Source: Thioalkalivibrio nitratireducens DSM 14787
GTDB lineage: Bacteria; Pseudomonadota; Gammaproteobacteria; Ectothiorhodospirales; Ectothiorhodospiraceae
DNA length: 64,000 nucleotides
Assembly (NCBI RefSeq): GCF_000321415.2
Contig: NC_019902.2
Coordinates: 2,170,001-2,234,000, forward strand
Reading direction: 5' to 3'
The notes beneath the pieces are model-generated. The model ran no database searches and was not told the origin of the DNA. It was given only the letters and a program-made list of their open reading frames with translations. The translations under genes and the position numbers were made by a program. Shown in pieces: positions 17,524 to 26,867 of this stretch (within the stretch, counting starts at the first letter, position 1; each line of letters begins with the position of its first letter).

Positions 17524-17827
17524 CTGATTCTCCTCCCGTGATTCGATCCCGCGGGGTGATCCCCGGAGCGGCGGGCCCACCACGGGCATTCAGGGTTCAA
17601 CGCATCCCCCTGGCCGTTGCTCCCACGACCCGAACCTGCCTTTTAGCATCCTATGCGACCGACGGCATCCCCGAGCCCTGCATGGGCTCGTCGAGGTCAT
17701 CGGCACCGGAAACCTTGCCGGCCGGGATCCGCGCGCCAGGGGACCGGCTGGAAGATGTCAGACGTGCCAAGGATGCGCTATAAGAGCGGTGAATACTTCG
17801 TCCTCCACGGAATTGTTCGAACACACG
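17524..17827. other. Divergent intergenic region (NmrA-like / L,D-transpeptidase)
   Basis: 304 bases between two divergent genes, with no gene seen. A TATAAG box at 17,779-17,784 could be the -10 of the rightward gene, with a poor TGTCAG -35 and 17-base spacing. Such a promoter would start transcription near 17,791, which favours the ATG at 17,828 over a GTG at 17,789. Confidence 0.35.
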
Positions 17828-18445
17828 ATGAGCCCCCTGTCCCACCGACGCCGTTTCACACGGATAATGCTGGGCGTGCCGCTGGCGCTGCTGGCCATGG
17901 AACCCGCCCGTTCCAACCCGATCGAGGCGTTGCTGGCAGACGCGCAGAAACCCCTGCACGACGACGAGTTGTGGGTACTGGTAGACGACGCAGAGGCGAC
18001 CCTGAGCGTCTTTCGCGGCCACACCGTGATCGAACGCTTCTTCCCGGTGTCGCTGGGACGCAGCGGCGCGAAACCGGAACGGCTGCGCGGCGGCAACGTC
18101 ACGCCACTGGGCGAGTTCCGGGTCAACCGTTTCAACCACGAGAGCCGTTGGCACATCTTCATCGGAATCGACTATCCCACGCCGGAGCACGCCCGGATGG
18201 CACTGGAGTCCGGCGTGTTCACCGAACAGGATTACCAGGCCTTCATGCGCCATCGCCACCGCTACGGCCAGCCGCCGCAAAATACGATTCTGGGCGGGGC
18301 CATCGGCATTCACGGGATCGGGGGAGGCGACCCGGAGATCCACAACCGCTTCCACTGGACCGAGGGCTGCGTTGCGGTCACCAACGAGCAGATCGAGCGG
18401 CTGGCCGAACTGGTGGATATCGGAACCCGCGTTGTGATCCGGTGA
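17828..18445 (+). CDS. YkuD-family L,D-transpeptidase (exported)
   Basis: A 205-residue YkuD-domain enzyme, expected to form 3-3 peptidoglycan cross-links or attach proteins to the wall in the periplasm. The N-terminus has HRRRFTRIMLGVPLALLAME, an export signal with a twin-arginine-like motif. The catalytic region shows GIHGIGGGDPEIHNRFHWTE followed by GCVAVTNEQI, giving the conserved His and the Cys of the xGCV motif. A GTG 39 bases upstream in frame is possible. A second, LysM-bearing transpeptidase lies 1.2 kb further on, so the two probably have different substrates. Confidence 0.88.
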   Translation: MSPLSHRRRFTRIMLGVPLALLAMEPARSNPIEALLADAQKPLHDDELWVLVDDAEATLSVFRGHTVIERFFPVSLGRSGAKPERLRGGNVTPLGEFRVNRFNHESRWHIFIGIDYPTPEHARMALESGVFTEQDYQAFMRHRHRYGQPPQNTILGGAIGIHGIGGGDPEIHNRFHWTEGCVAVTNEQIERLAELVDIGTRVVIR

Positions 18446-18620
18446 ACATTATTCGCGGGTGCCCCCCGCCCGCTATGGACACGCGCGGCCGACTCCAGTA
18501 CATCCTATGTACAGCAGCCCGCGTCTGCGTTCCAAGCGGCTCTACCGGTGCTGGAGACGCGGGGCGCCTCGAAGCCGGCCTTACCCCGGTCCCCAACCAG
18601 CGAAGTGCAAGGAGATGACC

Positions 18621-18908
18621 ATGAACCCGAAGATCACGTCCCTCAAACTCGGTGCCGTAGCCGCTTCTCTCGCGATACTGGGCGGATGCGCCTCCACGAG
18701 CGCGCTGGAAGAGGTGCGCATGACCGCAGAGGCGGCACAGGCCGAAGCGGCCGAGGCCCGCAGGATCGCCACCCAAGCCCAGGGGACCGCCGATCAGGCC
18801 CTGACCACGGCCAACGAGGCCAAGGCGGATGCCGAAGCCGCCCGCCGGACCGCGGACCAGAATCGCGAAGAGATGAATCGCATGTTCCAGCGCACGATGC
18901 AGAAGTGA
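18621..18908 (+). CDS. Lpp/OprI-like alanine-zipper lipoprotein
   Basis: A 95-residue small lipoprotein resembling murein lipoprotein Lpp/OprI. The signal peptide ends in the lipobox LGGCAST (Cys near residue 22). The mature part is a long Ala-rich coiled coil with heptads (EAAQAEAAEARRIATQAQGT and so on). It ends in QRTMQK, with the terminal Lys that in Lpp is joined to peptidoglycan. An AAGGAG ribosome site sits six bases before the ATG at 18,621; an in-frame ATG at 18,615 overlaps it. Flanking L,D-transpeptidase genes suit such wall attachment, although that link is inference. Confidence 0.85.
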   Translation: MNPKITSLKLGAVAASLAILGGCASTSALEEVRMTAEAAQAEAAEARRIATQAQGTADQALTTANEAKADAEAARRTADQNREEMNRMFQRTMQK

Positions 18909-19032
18909 CGCAGCCGGCCGCCCCCGTCACCGGCGGGTGGCGGCCGCTCGCGGAGTGTCTCCAGCGAATGCCGGTGGTTCTCCGGTCAGGCCGGCAAGGC
19001 GACGAGGCGCGGGATCGCCCGCCCGCGTGCCT

Positions 19033-20007
19033 TCACTCCGGCACCGACAGGAGCCTGGCGACCGGGCGTTCCAGCGGCACGGCCAGCCCGTCGGGTTCCT
19101 CCACCAACGCCCGCAGGCGGGCATAAGCCACGGGGCTGAGTTCCTCGCCGCCGGAAGCTCTCCTCACCATTTCCACCGCGTTGTTCAGCGGTTCGAAACT
19201 CCCTACGTTCTCCTCCAGTTGCGGAAACGACTGGACAAGGATCCTGCCGTCTTCGGTCCGCCCCGCCTTGAACGGCTGGTCGATGATATTGACCGGAGTC
19301 CCCGCATGCACGCGCTCGAACAGCGATTCGATATCCTCCGGAAACATGCGGATGCAGCCACGGCTGACGCGCATGCCCACACCGTCGGGCCGATTGGTTC
19401 CATGGATCAGGTAGCTGGGCAACCCGAGCAGGATCGCGTGGCGCCCCAGCGGGTTGTCCGGCCCCGGCGGCACCACTTCCGGCGGGGGCTCACCCCGCGC
19501 GGCGGCCTCCTCGCGCATCGAGCGCGGTGGGTTCCACGACGGATCCTTCACCTTGATCGTCGTGCGGGTCAGGCCGACCGGTGTCGCGAAGCCATCGCGG
19601 CCTACGCTGATCGGATAGGTTTCCACCACGTCTTCGCTGGAATAGTAGTAGAGCCGCATCTCCGAGAGGTTGACCACGATGCCCTCACGCGGCGCGTCGG
19701 GCAGGATGTAGCGCCCGGGAATCACCACCTCGGCGCCGGCTTCGGGCGCCCAGATGCTGACATCCGGGTTGGCCATCCGAATCTCTTCGTACCCGACGTT
19801 GTGCCTGCGCGCGACGTCGATCAGCGTTTCGTCGCCGCGAACCCTGACCACCTGGATCTCGCCGATCACGTCGCCGGTTTCGGGCAGCGGATAGTGGCCG
19901 GGAGGCCACGGTTCGGCCGCCGCGGCAGCCGCCACCAGCAGCCAGGCGCACAGGCCCGGGATCCACGCCTGGCGCACGACCCTGGACCAGGATTGGGAAA
20001 TCGACAT
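19033..20007 (-). CDS. LysM-containing L,D-transpeptidase (ErfK/YbiS type)
   Basis: A 324-residue periplasmic enzyme. It has a signal peptide (WIPGLCAWLLVAAAAAAEP), then a LysM domain (about residues 45-100) with ETLIDVARRHNVGYEEIRMA and NPDVSIW. The YkuD domain follows. Catalytic residues are visible in YLIHGTNRPDGVGMRVSRGC and IRM (His, Ser-Arg-Gly-Cys). This is the ErfK/YbiS/YcfS arrangement, whose E. coli members attach Lpp to peptidoglycan, and an Lpp-like gene is immediately convergent. An AGAGGA box lies before the ATG at 20,007. Confidence 0.92.
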   Translation of the reverse strand: MSISQSWSRVVRQAWIPGLCAWLLVAAAAAAEPWPPGHYPLPETGDVIGEIQVVRVRGDETLIDVARRHNVGYEEIRMANPDVSIWAPEAGAEVVIPGRYILPDAPREGIVVNLSEMRLYYYSSEDVVETYPISVGRDGFATPVGLTRTTIKVKDPSWNPPRSMREEAAARGEPPPEVVPPGPDNPLGRHAILLGLPSYLIHGTNRPDGVGMRVSRGCIRMFPEDIESLFERVHAGTPVNIIDQPFKAGRTEDGRILVQSFPQLEENVGSFEPLNNAVEMVRRASGGEELSPVAYARLRALVEEPDGLAVPLERPVARLLSVPE

Positions 20008-20312
20008 CAGCCGTCCTCTCGTTTCCGGCCCACGCGTCAGCGGGGCCCTTGACCGTTCGGGAAGCGCTCCGTGTCCCGGTGCTTCACCGTGGATACGCGC
20101 CCGGGCGGCACCGATTGCCACACCGGGCTGGAGATGGATCGATGATACAACGCCCCCCCGGGCGATGCCGTGATGACGCTCGCACCCCCGTCGACGCGTC
20201 TACACTCTCCTGCACCCGGACTGGCGATCAGCGTGCCAGTGCCCGCCGGCAGCCAGCGGAATGTGCCGTCCCGCTGCACATCACACAGCGCTGATGTGGC
20301 AGGGAGACCCTG
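20008..20312. other. Divergent intergenic region, nothing clear
   Basis: 305 bases between the LysM transpeptidase and the frameshifted small gene. A GATACA-like and a TACACT-like -10 are present without matching -35 boxes. No RNA gene or repeat was seen. Confidence 0.4.
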
Positions 20313-20767
20313 ATGAACGTGGTTCCGCGACGTGACCCCGATTCCCGCCTGCGGCGGCTTTCGCCGGGGATGTCGATCACGATGGACGTCGATCCGCGTG
20401 CGCTGTACGTGCCCGCGGGCCTCGCACTCAGCGCCGGCAAACGATACCGCCTGGCGGCCCACGGAAAGTGGAGGGATGGCGCCATCACCTGCGGGCCCGA
20501 GGGGCTGGGGGTGCGGCTGGCCGACTCGCTTTAATCGCTCGCCAGGGAAGCCGTTCTTCCTGCTCTGCGGATGCCAGGGCCGCAACGATTGGCGTGCCTT
20601 CGCGGTGGGGGGCATGTGACTGGGAGGTACCCGACGCCGCCGCTGGCTCGGACGGCCTCGCACTCTATTTGTTCGCCAACGACTGGCGCTGGATGTACTG
20701 GAACAAGCGGGCGTTGACCGCCCAGCACGACGGACCGCTTCGGGTCACGATCACACGCCTGGCCTGA
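20313..20767 (+). pseudogene. Small gene broken by two frameshifts
   Basis: A plausible AGGGAG ribosome site and ATG at 20,313 begin a frame reading SRLRRLSPGMSITMDVDPRA, then ALYVPAGLALSAGKRYRLAA and up to RLADSL, stopping at 20,534. The sense continues in a second frame (FNRSPGKPFFLLCGCQGRND) to 20,619, and then in a third (GSDGLALYLFANDWRWMYWN and GPLRVTITRL) to 20,767. Joined, this gives about 150 residues. The beta-rich layout resembles small jelly-roll lectin-like proteins that end in a strand of the pattern LxVxIxRL. Either real decay or two sequencing indels would explain it. Confidence 0.6.
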
Positions 20768-21083
20768 CACACGATCGGCACAGGCAAGACGGCTTCTGCC
20801 GGAAAGCTCGCCCGGGTTATGCGCTCACGGCGCAGGACTGCCGACCGGGCCATCGCCACCGACCGCCGGGTGCACCCCACCGACAACGGGCTGCGAACGC
20901 CGAACCTTGCCGGTCGAGCCGTTCCAGGCGAGCCCGCAAGCAGCGGGTTCGTCCGTCGAGGCCAACCGACCGGCAAACCCTCCCCTGCGCGGCTGTCCGG
21001 AGACGGCGTGGGCATGTCGATGTGCTGCGTCAGCGACCGTGCCAGCGCCGCGCCCCGACCCGCTTGCATCGCGTCGCCGTTGC
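20768..21083. other. Convergent intergenic region, nothing seen
   Basis: 316 bases between the broken small gene and the 3' end of the VWA gene. No convincing hairpin-plus-T terminator, RNA gene or coding frame was found. Confidence 0.4.
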
Positions 21084-23543
21084 CTATTCGGCCACGACGA
21101 GCGGCGTGCGCGCGAGCACTTCCCCGCTATCGGATGCGCGATACCGGACTTCGTAGCGACCTGGCGCCGCGGGAGCGAACAGCTGGACCGGGTTCCCCTG
21201 GGACGCCCGCGCCTCGCGCAGCGCCGGCACGTCGTCGGCGGCACCTTCGTTCACCACCTGGATGAAGTCCTCGAACCGCCCAGGGCCCTGCCAGGCCACG
21301 GTCATCACGCCCCCGGCCTGCACATCGCCTTCGACCGCGAGCGACACATCGCCAGCACCAACGGTGACCGGCAGCGCGGCCAGCGTGCGCCTCGATTGCT
21401 GGATCACGTAGCGCAGCTCGTAGTCGCCTTCCGCCTCCGGTGCGCGCAGACGCGCGGGAGTTCCGCGGCTGGTGCGCCAGTAGTCACCGCGGCTGCCCTC
21501 GCCTGCGCCGAGTTCCACGATGGTGATGTAGTCGCCCGGGTTGTCCGGACCCTCCCAAACCACCTCGATCTGCCCACCGGGAACGATGACCTCGGGGCCT
21601 TCGAGGCTGGCGGATGCCGCCACCAGCGTAATCGGCCGGCTCGCCAGCGTGCGCCCGGACTGGTTGATCACGTAGCGCAGCTCGTAGGTGCCCAATGCGT
21701 CCGGCAGCGTGACCCGCGCCGGCGAACCGAAACGAGTCCGGGCGTAACTGATGCTCGTGCCCTCGGGCGCGCCGGCCTCGACCACCGCAATGTAGTCGCC
21801 CGGGTTGTCCGGCCCTTCCCAGGCCACCTCGATCGCAGCCCCGGCCACCGCCTCGTCCGGTGCCTGCAGGCCCGCGCTCGCTGCCACCAGCGTGATCGCC
21901 CGGCTCGCCAGCGTGCGCCCGGACTGGTTGATCACATAACGCAGCTCGTAGGTGCCCAATGCGTCCGGCAGCGTGACCCGCGCCGGCGAACCGAAACGAG
22001 TCCGGGCGTAACTGATGCTCGTGCCCTCGGGCGCGCCGGCCTCGACCACCGCAATGTAGTCGCCCGGGTTGTCCGGCCCTTCCCAGGCCACCTCGATCGC
22101 AGCCCCGGCTACCGCCTCGTCCGGTGCCTGCAGGCCCGCGCTCGCCGCTACCAGGGTTACGGCCTGGCTCGCCAGCGTGCGGCCCGACCCGTGGTGCACA
22201 TAGCGGACCTCGTAGGCACCCAGCGCGTCCGGCGCGGTCACCTGCGCGGGCGAGCCGAAACGGGTCCGGGCATAGCTGATATGAGTAGCGTCCGGTGCCC
22301 CGGCCTCGACGATCGCGATATAGTCGCTCCGGTCGTCGGGTCCGGTCCATTCCACCGGGAATCGTTCCCCGCTGGTGACTTCCCCTGGGGCGGACACGCT
22401 GGCCTCGGGCAGGGCCTCGGCCAGTTCCACGCGCGCCGTCACATCCTGCTCCAGCGTCGCCGCGATGGTGCTGCCGCCGGACATTGCCCCGGCGTTGCCC
22501 TCGATCCGGTAATCGCCAGGCGTCACGAGGATCCGATGCCTTTCGCCCGCACCGCGCCCGGTTTGCGCGGCCTCGCTCGCGAGATCGGTCCAGGTCCACT
22601 GGACATCGGGAACCGCTACACCGGTGCGGGCATCGACCCCCTCCAATGTCACGGTGGCCAACATCCTCTGCAAAGGGATATCGACGACGCCCGAGAGCGT
22701 CTCGTCGACCGCGAGTTCGAGTGCACCCTCGTAGCCCGGGTGCCTCACGGCGATGCGGTAGCGCCCGTCCTCCAGCGCCGCTGTAAACGACGCCGTGGCA
22801 TCCGCCGCAGCGACCCGTGCTCCGGTCTGCGCATCGAATATCTGCCAGTCGCTCGGGCCAAGAGGCTCTTCGGTACGTGCATCCACCGCCCGGAACACCA
22901 GCTCGACGGCCTGTGGCATCGACACCGCGGCAAGGGCCTCGGCGAGCTCCACACCCGAGCTGGTATGGAATAACTGGCCCCCGGTCTGTTCCGGCACACA
23001 CGAGAGGCTGTTCACTTCCGCGGAGGTCATCCCGAAGCCGACCACATGGGCACGAATCGGGATACCCTCGGCCGCCAGCTGCGCGGCCAGCGCGCAGGGA
23101 TCGCCGCCGCAGTTCTCGAGACCGTCGGTCACCAGGATGATGTCGGCCGATTCCGCGGTACGCGGAATCTGGGTGCGCGCCAGCTCGAGGCTGTCGGTCA
23201 GCGGGGTCATGCCCCGGGGATTCAGCGCTCGCATCAGCGCAGTGAGTTCACCCGGGTCGTGCACTCCAAGCGGCGCCAGCACCTCGATGTCGGCGCAGTC
23301 ACCGCGGCGCCGGTGGCCGTAGGCGATCACCGAAATCGGCGCGCCGGCGTCCCGGCCCGCGAAGAACTCCTCCATCACGTCACGGGCCACCTCGATCCGG
23401 GTAATGTCGCCGTCGATGCGGTTCCACATCGATCCCGAGGCATCGAATACCATCACGGTGGCACGATCCGCCGCGGTGGCGGCGCCCGTGCCGAACAGGG
23501 CCACGGCGAGCAGGGTGGCGAACGGTCTGGAGAGGCTTCGCAC
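21084..23543 (-). CDS. Secreted VWA-domain protein with five tandem 88-residue repeats
   Basis: An 819-residue exported protein. It starts with GTG after an AAGGAG box, and the signal peptide is RSLSRPFATLLAVALFGTGA. The VWA domain (about residues 25-215) has an intact metal site: FDASGSMW, then RGMTPLTDSL, then LVTDGLENC. Two carboxypeptidase-regulatory-like segments follow (about 240-400). Then come five repeats of about 88 residues with the pattern WEGPDNPGDYIAVVEAGAP, then SYARTRFGSPARVTLPDALG, YELRYV and LASRAITLVAA. Repeats 2 and 3 are almost identical, also in DNA. A surface adhesion or scaffold role is inferred; the gene stands alone. Confidence 0.88.
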   Translation of the reverse strand: MRSLSRPFATLLAVALFGTGAATAADRATVMVFDASGSMWNRIDGDITRIEVARDVMEEFFAGRDAGAPISVIAYGHRRRGDCADIEVLAPLGVHDPGELTALMRALNPRGMTPLTDSLELARTQIPRTAESADIILVTDGLENCGGDPCALAAQLAAEGIPIRAHVVGFGMTSAEVNSLSCVPEQTGGQLFHTSSGVELAEALAAVSMPQAVELVFRAVDARTEEPLGPSDWQIFDAQTGARVAAADATASFTAALEDGRYRIAVRHPGYEGALELAVDETLSGVVDIPLQRMLATVTLEGVDARTGVAVPDVQWTWTDLASEAAQTGRGAGERHRILVTPGDYRIEGNAGAMSGGSTIAATLEQDVTARVELAEALPEASVSAPGEVTSGERFPVEWTGPDDRSDYIAIVEAGAPDATHISYARTRFGSPAQVTAPDALGAYEVRYVHHGSGRTLASQAVTLVAASAGLQAPDEAVAGAAIEVAWEGPDNPGDYIAVVEAGAPEGTSISYARTRFGSPARVTLPDALGTYELRYVINQSGRTLASRAITLVAASAGLQAPDEAVAGAAIEVAWEGPDNPGDYIAVVEAGAPEGTSISYARTRFGSPARVTLPDALGTYELRYVINQSGRTLASRPITLVAASASLEGPEVIVPGGQIEVVWEGPDNPGDYITIVELGAGEGSRGDYWRTSRGTPARLRAPEAEGDYELRYVIQQSRRTLAALPVTVGAGDVSLAVEGDVQAGGVMTVAWQGPGRFEDFIQVVNEGAADDVPALREARASQGNPVQLFAPAAPGRYEVRYRASDSGEVLARTPLVVAE
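21650..22180 (-). repeat. 264-bp tandem DNA repeat inside the VWA gene
   Basis: Two adjacent units are nearly identical over most of 264 bases (for example the stretches starting at 21,652 and 21,916), and a third, less similar unit continues to about 22,240. The unit length of 88 codons keeps the reading frame. The high identity indicates recent duplication or gene conversion. Confidence 0.85.
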
Positions 23544-23764
23544 GATTGTTACTCCTTCCTTGATGGACAGCAGAATCCGACGACGGCTGTACGCCGGTTG
23601 CATGGACCACAAGGGTGGGGGCAAGTCCCCACCACAACCGGCGAGGGTACAACGGTACGCGAGCCGGCGGAAGCACCAGCGCTACTGGCACCGCCGCCGG
23701 GTACCACGCATTCCACATACGCCACTAGAATAGCCGCCATCATCGCACCAACCCGGAGGCGGAC

Positions 23765-24931
23765 TTGTTCTCGCAGAAGGTTCTGCATATCTGCCTGTCA
23801 GAGGGCTGGGGTGGGCTGGAGATGTATCCGGCGCGGGTGTTCCCCGAATTACGCCGGCAGGGCTGGCAGCCCCGCGGACTCGCCCTGCGCGGGTCGCGCG
23901 TGGCATCGAGCCTCGAGGCGGCGGGAGACACGCCGCTGACGGTGTCGTCGCGGGCCGGGGCCCTGCTATCCCTGCCGCGCTTGCTGCGCTGCATGAAGCG
24001 GGAAGATATCCGCACCGTCCATTGTCACAAGTCCTCGGATCTGCGGGTCGGAGTACTGATGAAGTCCCTCTGGCCGGAGATCGGCCTGTTCTTCACCGAC
24101 CACATGGGTGCGACTCGGCCCAAGAAGGATCTGCTGCATCGCTGGATCTACCGCCGGCTCGACCGGCTGTTCTCGATCAGCGATGCGACGCGGGCGCGCA
24201 ACCTGAAGGCCTTTCCGCTGCCGCCCGAGCGGATCCGGCGCCTGTACCTCGGGATCGACCCCGAGCCCTACCGGCCGCGGCTCGATCCGGCTCCACGCGC
24301 GGCGATGCGCCGCTCGCTGGGGATTCCCGGCGGGGCGGTCGCGGTCGGGCTGCCCGGACGCCTGACCCCCGGGAAGGGACAGCAGCTGTTCCTCGAGGCC
24401 CTGCACCGGCTCGAGCGCGACGCGCCGGAGCTCGCGATCCACGGCGTCATCGCAGGGGGGCTGCACGCCGACGAAGGCAGCGACCCGGAGTTCGTGCAAG
24501 AATTGCAGCGGTACGTCCGGGCTCATGGCCTCGCGTCGCGAGTCCACTTCACCGGCTTCCGTTCCGACCTGCCGCGTGTGCTCGAGGCGCTGGACATCGT
24601 CTGCGTCCCGTCGCTGAATGAGGCCTTCGGCCTGACAGTGATCGAAGCGATGGCGGCGGCGCGGCCGGTGATCGGGTCGAACAGCGGGGCAATCCCGGAG
24701 ATCCTCGACACGCGTGTCGGGCGACTCGCCGATCCGTCGGATCCGTCCGCCTGGGCCACGGCCATCGCGGAACTGGCCGCCGATCCCGAGCTGCGCAGTC
24801 GCCTGGGGCTGGCGGCACGCCACCGCGCCTGCGAGGTGTTCAGCCTGCGCGCCCATGTCGAGGCCCTAACCCGGGAATACGCCGCTGCCGATGTGCGGCA
24901 AACGGCCTCCCGCGCTAGACCCGGATCCTGA
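23765..24931 (+). CDS. Glycosyltransferase family 4 (LPS/capsule type)
   Basis: A 388-residue GT-B retaining glycosyltransferase. The N-terminal domain opens with VLHICLSEGWGGLEMYPARV, with the GG of the first loop. The C-terminal donor domain has VGLPGRLTPGKGQQLFLEAL, and the EX7E motif appears in NEAFGLTVIEAMAAARPVIG. Translation starts with TTG at 23,765 after a GGAGG box; no better ATG exists. It is transcribed away from the VWA gene and towards the minus-strand LPS gene run, so a role in LPS core or O-chain assembly is likely. The sugar is unknown. Confidence 0.88.
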   Translation: MFSQKVLHICLSEGWGGLEMYPARVFPELRRQGWQPRGLALRGSRVASSLEAAGDTPLTVSSRAGALLSLPRLLRCMKREDIRTVHCHKSSDLRVGVLMKSLWPEIGLFFTDHMGATRPKKDLLHRWIYRRLDRLFSISDATRARNLKAFPLPPERIRRLYLGIDPEPYRPRLDPAPRAAMRRSLGIPGGAVAVGLPGRLTPGKGQQLFLEALHRLERDAPELAIHGVIAGGLHADEGSDPEFVQELQRYVRAHGLASRVHFTGFRSDLPRVLEALDIVCVPSLNEAFGLTVIEAMAAARPVIGSNSGAIPEILDTRVGRLADPSDPSAWATAIAELAADPELRSRLGLAARHRACEVFSLRAHVEALTREYAAADVRQTASRARPGS

Positions 24932-25038
24932 AACCGTCCCGGGGCCGTCCCGGCGTTGCCCCGGAGCCCGCGCCTCAAGCCGTGCGCCAGACCCGGCGCG
25001 GACCGCCCGCCGGCGCGGGCCCAGCGGCGGTTCCGGCC

Positions 25039-26100
25039 TCAGGGTCGATCGAAACCAACGGGCGCTTCCAGCAGCCGGCGCCACTCGCCGAGCACCGCGG
25101 ATCTGCGCAGGTCGGGCCGGCCTCCGACCCGCGGCCGCCCGCCCGAACGCCAGTCAACCACCCGGGCAACGATCGCGGCATGATCGCGCGCGTCGACCAG
25201 TTGGACCGGGTCGCCGAGAATTTCGGCGGCAGCGCCGAAGTCATGGGCCAGAACCGGGGTTCCTACGGCGTTGGCCTCCGCGAACACCAGGCCGAAGGTC
25301 TCGGGATGCTCGTCCTGCGGGTAGAAGACGCACAATGATTCGCGCACGTGGCGCAGCACCTCGTCGCGCGGCAGCCGGCCAAGCACGCGGATCCCTGGCC
25401 GGGTCGTGCAGCCGGGGACGTACTGCTCCAGAACCTCCGGGGCGCTTCCCGCGATCGCGAGCTGCATCGCGGGAAGCTCGCGCTGCACGGTCAGGAACGC
25501 TTCCAGTACGCGGCGCAGGCCCTTGTTCGGCGTACTGAAAAAAATCATCCGGTCGTGGTCGACGGGTACCGGCTCGACCTGCAGGCGGTCGTCCACAGGA
25601 TTGTAGATGCGCCGGATCGGCACCCGCGACCCGCACCCTGACAGCGTACCCAGCAGGCGCGCGGGAACGCCGTTGATCAGGCGGTCGCTCGCCCGCGCCA
25701 GCGCATCGGACACCGCGATCACGGAACAGCGGGTACGCGCCAGCACCGCCCGCTTCAACATCACCTCCGGCCGCTGCCAGTTGTGAACCCAGACATGGAG
25801 CCGGCTATCGGGGAACCGCTGGCGGTATCGGGAGGCGAGCCGGATGCGTCGCAGGATCACCACCGCGTCGGCCGGTTCTCCGGCAAACGGATCCGGCGTA
25901 TCCAGGGGCAGGTAGCGCACGCCCGGTGAGATTTCGGCCGGCCGGGAACGACCCAGTTGCTCCACCGCCACCGCATGCACGGAGGCCAACCCCTCGGCGA
26001 CGGTGACCAGTGACGCCTCGGTGCCCCCCACCGCCTCCCTCCGCAGGCCCTGACCGTCGTAGGGGGTGGAGGACTTGGGATCGACGAACAGCAGGTTCAC
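25039..26100 (-). CDS. Glycosyltransferase family 4
   Basis: A 353-residue GT-B glycosyltransferase ending the minus-strand LPS gene run. The N-terminus MNLLFVDPKSSTPYDGQGLR and the GGTEASLVTVAEGL loop belong to the acceptor domain. A donor domain carries FFSTPNKGLRRVLEAFLTVQ and the EX7E motif in HPETFGLVFAEANAVGTPVL. Its ATG overlaps the GT2 stop by four bases (ATGA), so the two are co-translated. The sugar and acceptor cannot be read from the sequence. Confidence 0.88.
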   Translation of the reverse strand: MNLLFVDPKSSTPYDGQGLRREAVGGTEASLVTVAEGLASVHAVAVEQLGRSRPAEISPGVRYLPLDTPDPFAGEPADAVVILRRIRLASRYRQRFPDSRLHVWVHNWQRPEVMLKRAVLARTRCSVIAVSDALARASDRLINGVPARLLGTLSGCGSRVPIRRIYNPVDDRLQVEPVPVDHDRMIFFSTPNKGLRRVLEAFLTVQRELPAMQLAIAGSAPEVLEQYVPGCTTRPGIRVLGRLPRDEVLRHVRESLCVFYPQDEHPETFGLVFAEANAVGTPVLAHDFGAAAEILGDPVQLVDARDHAAIVARVVDWRSGGRPRVGGRPDLRRSAVLGEWRRLLEAPVGFDRP

Positions 26101-26867
26101 TCCCGCGGCCCACCCTGCTCACGCTCGTAGAGCTCGTTCAGCTTCGCATACTTCATGTACGCATTGAACGCGGTCGTGACCGCAACGGTCATCCCGTCCG
26201 GACCCTGGAAGAATCCGCCCTTGAACACCAGTTTGCGCAGCAGCGCCACCAGCGCGTGCACTGCAGGCCGCCAGCCCGAGGGCTGGACGCCGCGATCCTT
26301 CATCGCCCAGGCATCCAGCGCCGACAACTCGTCGATGCGCCGGATCCAGTGGGACAGATCCTCGTAGGTAAAATGGCGGATGTGGCCCTTCAGGTGCCGC
26401 ACGCGCGGGGCCTCCACCCGCGAATGATGCTTGCGCGGCAGGTAGCCGGACGTCGCGCGATGGTACAGGCGAACCACCGAATCCGGATAAAACCCGGCCG
26501 CACGGATCCAGTGGTTGCCAACGAAGTTCCGGCGCCGCAGGGCGTAGGCGGTCTGCGGATCATCGAGCGATAGCGCACGGATCAGCGCGACCGCGTCGTC
26601 CTCGAGGCGTTCGTCGGCATCCAGCGACAGAATCCAGTCGTTGGTCGCCAGCGGCACGCCGTACGCTTTCTGCGGTCCGTCCCCAAGGTAGGCCTGTTCG
26701 ATCACCCGCGCGCCCTCGGCCGCGGCGATCTCCCGGGTGCGGTCGGTGCTGCGCGAATCGACGACGATGATCTCGTCGCAGACCGGGCGCAGCGAACGGA
26801 TACAGCCCGCGATCATCGCCTCCTCGTTGAGCGTGATCACGGTCGCGGTAATCGGCAACGGCGTCAT
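26097..26867 (-). CDS. Glycosyltransferase family 2, WaaE/KdtX-like
   Basis: A 256-residue GT-A enzyme resembling WaaE/KdtX LPS-core beta-glucosyltransferases. Motifs are ATVITLNEEAMIAGCIRSLR, then DEIIVVDSRSTDRTREIAAA, GPQKAYGV and the DXD-containing WILSLDADERL. A C-terminal part with RKLVFKGGFFQGPDGMTV is shared with that group. The ATG overlaps the FkbM stop (26,864-26,867). A sugar is likely added to the inner core in the cytoplasm; the exact linkage is inferred from family resemblance only. Confidence 0.88.
   Translation of the reverse strand: MTPLPITATVITLNEEAMIAGCIRSLRPVCDEIIVVDSRSTDRTREIAAAEGARVIEQAYLGDGPQKAYGVPLATNDWILSLDADERLEDDAVALIRALSLDDPQTAYALRRRNFVGNHWIRAAGFYPDSVVRLYHRATSGYLPRKHHSRVEAPRVRHLKGHIRHFTYEDLSHWIRRIDELSALDAWAMKDRGVQPSGWRPAVHALVALLRKLVFKGGFFQGPDGMTVAVTTAFNAYMKYAKLNELYEREQGGPRE

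Noticed and set aside
20907-22973. A 688-codon plus-strand frame with repeated blocks.
   Set aside because: The repeats come from the tandem repeats of the antisense VWA gene.
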